Source: Methylobacteriaceae bacterium (GTDB taxonomy: Bacteria > Pseudomonadota > Alphaproteobacteria > Rhizobiales > Beijerinckiaceae). Taken from it: a stretch of DNA of 8,446 nt. Positions 6,952 through 8,446 of this stretch are shown here, piece by piece; within the stretch, counting starts at the first letter, position 1, and each line of letters opens with the position of its first letter. The stretch is taken from assembly GCA_019247255.1 (NCBI GenBank), contig JAFAPJ010000283.1, forward strand, positions 1 through 8,446, in the 5' to 3' direction. The position numbers and the translations under genes were made by a program. The notes beneath the pieces were generated by a model. That model was not told the DNA's origin and ran no database searches. It worked only from the letters and a program-made list of their open reading frames with translations.

Positions 6952-6960
6952 CAGGCGTGA

Positions 6961-8446
6961 ATGCGGGGCGATCGGCCAGAGGCTGACCTCGAGGCGGAGG
7001 TCGCTCGCTCTCGCGAGCTCCTGGGCGAGTTCAGGACACGGCTGAGCCGTCTGTCGGAGCACTACGACGAGCATGTCGAGCGCTTTTCCCGTCGCGTGGC
7101 GCTGCTCGACCTTCGAGCGCGGCTCATGGCCGAGTTTCAGGCCGCTCGGCAGCGCGTCTGGACGCCGGTCGGCGAACCGAACCCAGAGATCCTGCCGCGC
7201 GTGCGGCCCGATCTCGCGGCTCCCCGGCCCGGACGGCGTGAGCGACGTACGGTCAGGGAGCGGGTCGACGGAGCCGGCCTTTTCGACCCGAGCTGGTATC
7301 GACGCACCTATCCCGATTGCGCCGGACTGTCGGACGAGGCCGCGCTGACCCACTTTGCCGATCACGGCGTCTGGGCAGGGCGGGACCCTCATCTCCTGGT
7401 CAGCTCGGCCTGGCTCGAACGGCAGGCTGGCGGGCCGGCACGGGCCGACCGCCGTCCGCCCATCTTCGCTCTCCTCGACGGGGCGCCCCTCGATCCGCAT
7501 CCCCTGTTCGACACCCGCTTCTACCTGGCCGAACGCTCGAATGTCGCATCATCCGGCATGCTGCCGATCTCCCATTTCCTTCGCTACGGCGCCCGGGAAG
7601 GGCTGGTTCCTCACCGGGCGCTCGATCCGAGCTGGTACGCGGCCCGGCGCGGCCGGACGATCGGCGACCCGATCACGGATTACCTGACCGCGCCAGAAGC
7701 GGCCTTGGTGAGCCCGCACCCGCTCTTTGACGTCGAGCATTATCTCGCGCAGGTTCCGTGGCTTCGAGAGGCGCAGATCCCGCTTCTGCTGCACTTCCTC
7801 GTGGCCGGTTGGCGCGAGAACGCCTCCCCGCACGGCCTGTTCGACATTCCTTACTACCAGGATCGCAACCCCGACGTGCGCGCGGCGGGGCTCAATCCCT
7901 TCCTGCATTTCCTGGAATACGGTGCCCGCGAGCGCCGCCAGGTCCACCCGCTCTTCGACAGCTATTGGTACCTGGAAGGCAATCCCGACGTCGCCCTGCT
8001 CGGGGTCAATCCGCTCGTGCACTACGTTCTTGACGGAGCGCGCGAGGGGAGGTCGCCCGGACCGGCCTTCCCGGCGCGCGCTTTCCAGGAGGCCTTCCCG
8101 ACCTTCGACCCCCAGGTCGCGAATCCCGTCGAGACCCTGATCCGGGGGACCGGCCTCAGGCTCGACGTGCCGCGCGAGCGCGGCCAGCCGACGTCAAGGC
8201 GGGCCGAGGGCGAGGTCTACCGCCTGCCGGATTCGCTCCGGGATTACCTCGCCGCGCGCCACGGGGCCGAGATCCTCGCGCCGATCCGCGACTGGATGAA
8301 CCTCATCGACCTCTATGGCGACCGCCCGACCGCCTTCGAGGCCTCCGAGGATCTGACCCTGCTGCGGACGAGCCTGACGACGCTTGCGGGGTCCGCGCCG
8401 GCCATGACCGCTCCCGACGCCTCGATCATCATCCCGGTTCACAACG
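6961..8446 (+). CDS. Repeat-bearing GT2-family glycosyltransferase (5' part, runs off the window)
   Basis: The frame is open from the ATG at 6961 to the window edge (495 codons, no stop), so the gene is cut at its 3' end. Residues 8-66 are highly charged with heptad-like spacing (ELLGEFRTRLSRLSEHYDEH) and probably form a coiled coil. Residues 106-368 hold about seven degenerate repeats with the pattern [LF]FD-x-x-(Y/W)Y ... NPDV ... NPLxHYxxxGAREGR. A linker follows (369-485). The last visible residues, ASIIIPVHN (487-495), are the opening strand of a GT-A fold GT2 glycosyltransferase. Such repeats occur in large glycosyltransferases of alphaproteobacteria, where they precede GT2 or GT4 domains. 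No signal peptide is seen, so the protein is probably cytoplasmic and builds a surface glycan. It is divergent from the c-di-GMP operon. Sugar, acceptor and full length cannot be told from this window. Confidence 0.85.
   Translation, partial: MRGDRPEADLEAEVARSRELLGEFRTRLSRLSEHYDEHVERFSRRVALLDLRARLMAEFQAARQRVWTPVGEPNPEILPRVRPDLAAPRPGRRERRTVRERVDGAGLFDPSWYRRTYPDCAGLSDEAALTHFADHGVWAGRDPHLLVSSAWLERQAGGPARADRRPPIFALLDGAPLDPHPLFDTRFYLAERSNVASSGMLPISHFLRYGAREGLVPHRALDPSWYAARRGRTIGDPITDYLTAPEAALVSPHPLFDVEHYLAQVPWLREAQIPLLLHFLVAGWRENASPHGLFDIPYYQDRNPDVRAAGLNPFLHFLEYGARERRQVHPLFDSYWYLEGNPDVALLGVNPLVHYVLDGAREGRSPGPAFPARAFQEAFPTFDPQVANPVETLIRGTGLRLDVPRERGQPTSRRAEGEVYRLPDSLRDYLAARHGAEILAPIRDWMNLIDLYGDRPTAFEASEDLTLLRTSLTTLAGSAPAMTAPDASIIIPVHN
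7276..8064 (+). repeat. About seven tandem degenerate 38-residue protein repeats
   Basis: Within the GT2 protein the FD (or equivalent) positions fall at residues 108, about 146 (degenerate, SSAWLERQ), 183, 221 (LDPSWYAAR), 256, 294 and 332, a spacing of 35-38 residues. The last two units are closest to consensus (GLFDIPYYQDRNPDVRAAG then LNPFLHFLEYGARERR; LFDSYWYLEGNPDVALLG then VNPLVHYVLDGAREGR). The repetition is visible in protein but not as identical DNA, so the units are old duplications. Confidence 0.7.

Larger units (their letters stand above)
6363..6960. other. Divergent intergenic region of about 600 bp without a convincing gene
   Basis: This stretch separates the leftward binding-protein gene from the rightward glycosyltransferase gene and should hold the promoters of both. 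Open frames exist on the + strand (6422-6610 and 6607-6960), but their translations are Arg/Pro/Ser-rich, match no family I recognise and have no good ribosome-binding site. The part next to the binding-protein gene has a short AT-richer island (6411-6434) and two perfect palindromes, listed separately. A perfect 7-bp stem with a 3-base loop lies at 6731-6747 (CCTCGCG-TCT-CGCGAGG) without a following T run on either strand. I could not identify a sigma-70 promoter with confidence. Confidence 0.6.

Noticed and set aside
6607..6960. 117-codon + strand open frame just before the GT2 gene
   Set aside because: Composition is Pro/Ser/Arg/Gly-rich without hydrophobic periodicity, there is no good ribosome-binding site at its ATG, and no family resemblance. 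A real small gene cannot be fully excluded.
6751..7500. 249-codon - strand open frame across the intergenic region and GT2 start
   Set aside because: It shows no domain and lies antisense to the coiled-coil and repeat region of the GT2 gene, whose frame has a ribosome-binding site and clear family motifs.

Overview
This window is GC-rich and almost fully coding, with strong G/C bias at third codon positions. It looks like the chromosome of an alphaproteobacterium. I infer Hyphomicrobiales, perhaps close to Methylobacteriaceae, from the gene families (a bacterial ETF-beta lysine methyltransferase homologue, a glycosyltransferase with FD-xx-YL / NPDV repeats, and a PAS_7-type GGDEF-EAL protein). 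No rRNA, tRNA or other marker gene is present to prove this. I saw no insertion sequence, CRISPR array, tRNA or integrase.

Left block (1-2633, + strand). The 3' end of an unrecognised gene (1-123) is followed by two GC-rich inverted repeats. A tight three-gene run comes next: a GloC/YcbL-type metallo-beta-lactamase-fold hydrolase (211-849), a GT4 glycosyltransferase (853-1974, 3-nt gap) and an ETFBKMT-like protein methyltransferase (1971-2633, 4-nt start/stop overlap). They are probably cotranscribed, although their predicted roles (2-hydroxyacylglutathione detoxification, glycan assembly, modification of an electron-transfer flavoprotein) do not form one obvious pathway.

Middle block (2587-6362, - strand). 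A two-gene operon is read leftwards. First is an exported DctP-type (TRAP) solute-binding protein (6362 to 5298). It is joined by a one-base TGATG overlap to a 903-residue inner-membrane sensor with a two-lobed periplasmic Cache-like region, PAS, GGDEF and EAL domains (5298 to 2587). No TRAP membrane subunit is seen. The arrangement suggests that the binding protein feeds a periplasmic signal into c-di-GMP metabolism, as NspS does for MbaA in Vibrio cholerae. The sensor gene converges on the methyltransferase gene, and their last 47 bp overlap tail to tail.

Right block (6363-8446). A region of about 600 bp with no convincing gene separates the binding-protein gene from a divergent + strand gene that begins at 6961 behind a good ribosome-binding site and runs off the window. 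It encodes a coiled coil, about seven degenerate 38-residue repeats, and the first residues of a GT2 glycosyltransferase domain (SIIIPVHN). The intergenic region holds a perfect 19-bp and a perfect 10-bp palindrome, both close to the binding-protein gene, and both are candidate operators.

Taken together, the window places a putative ligand-sensing c-di-GMP module beside glycan-building enzymes. Cell-surface polysaccharide is a common c-di-GMP target, but a regulatory link here is inference only.
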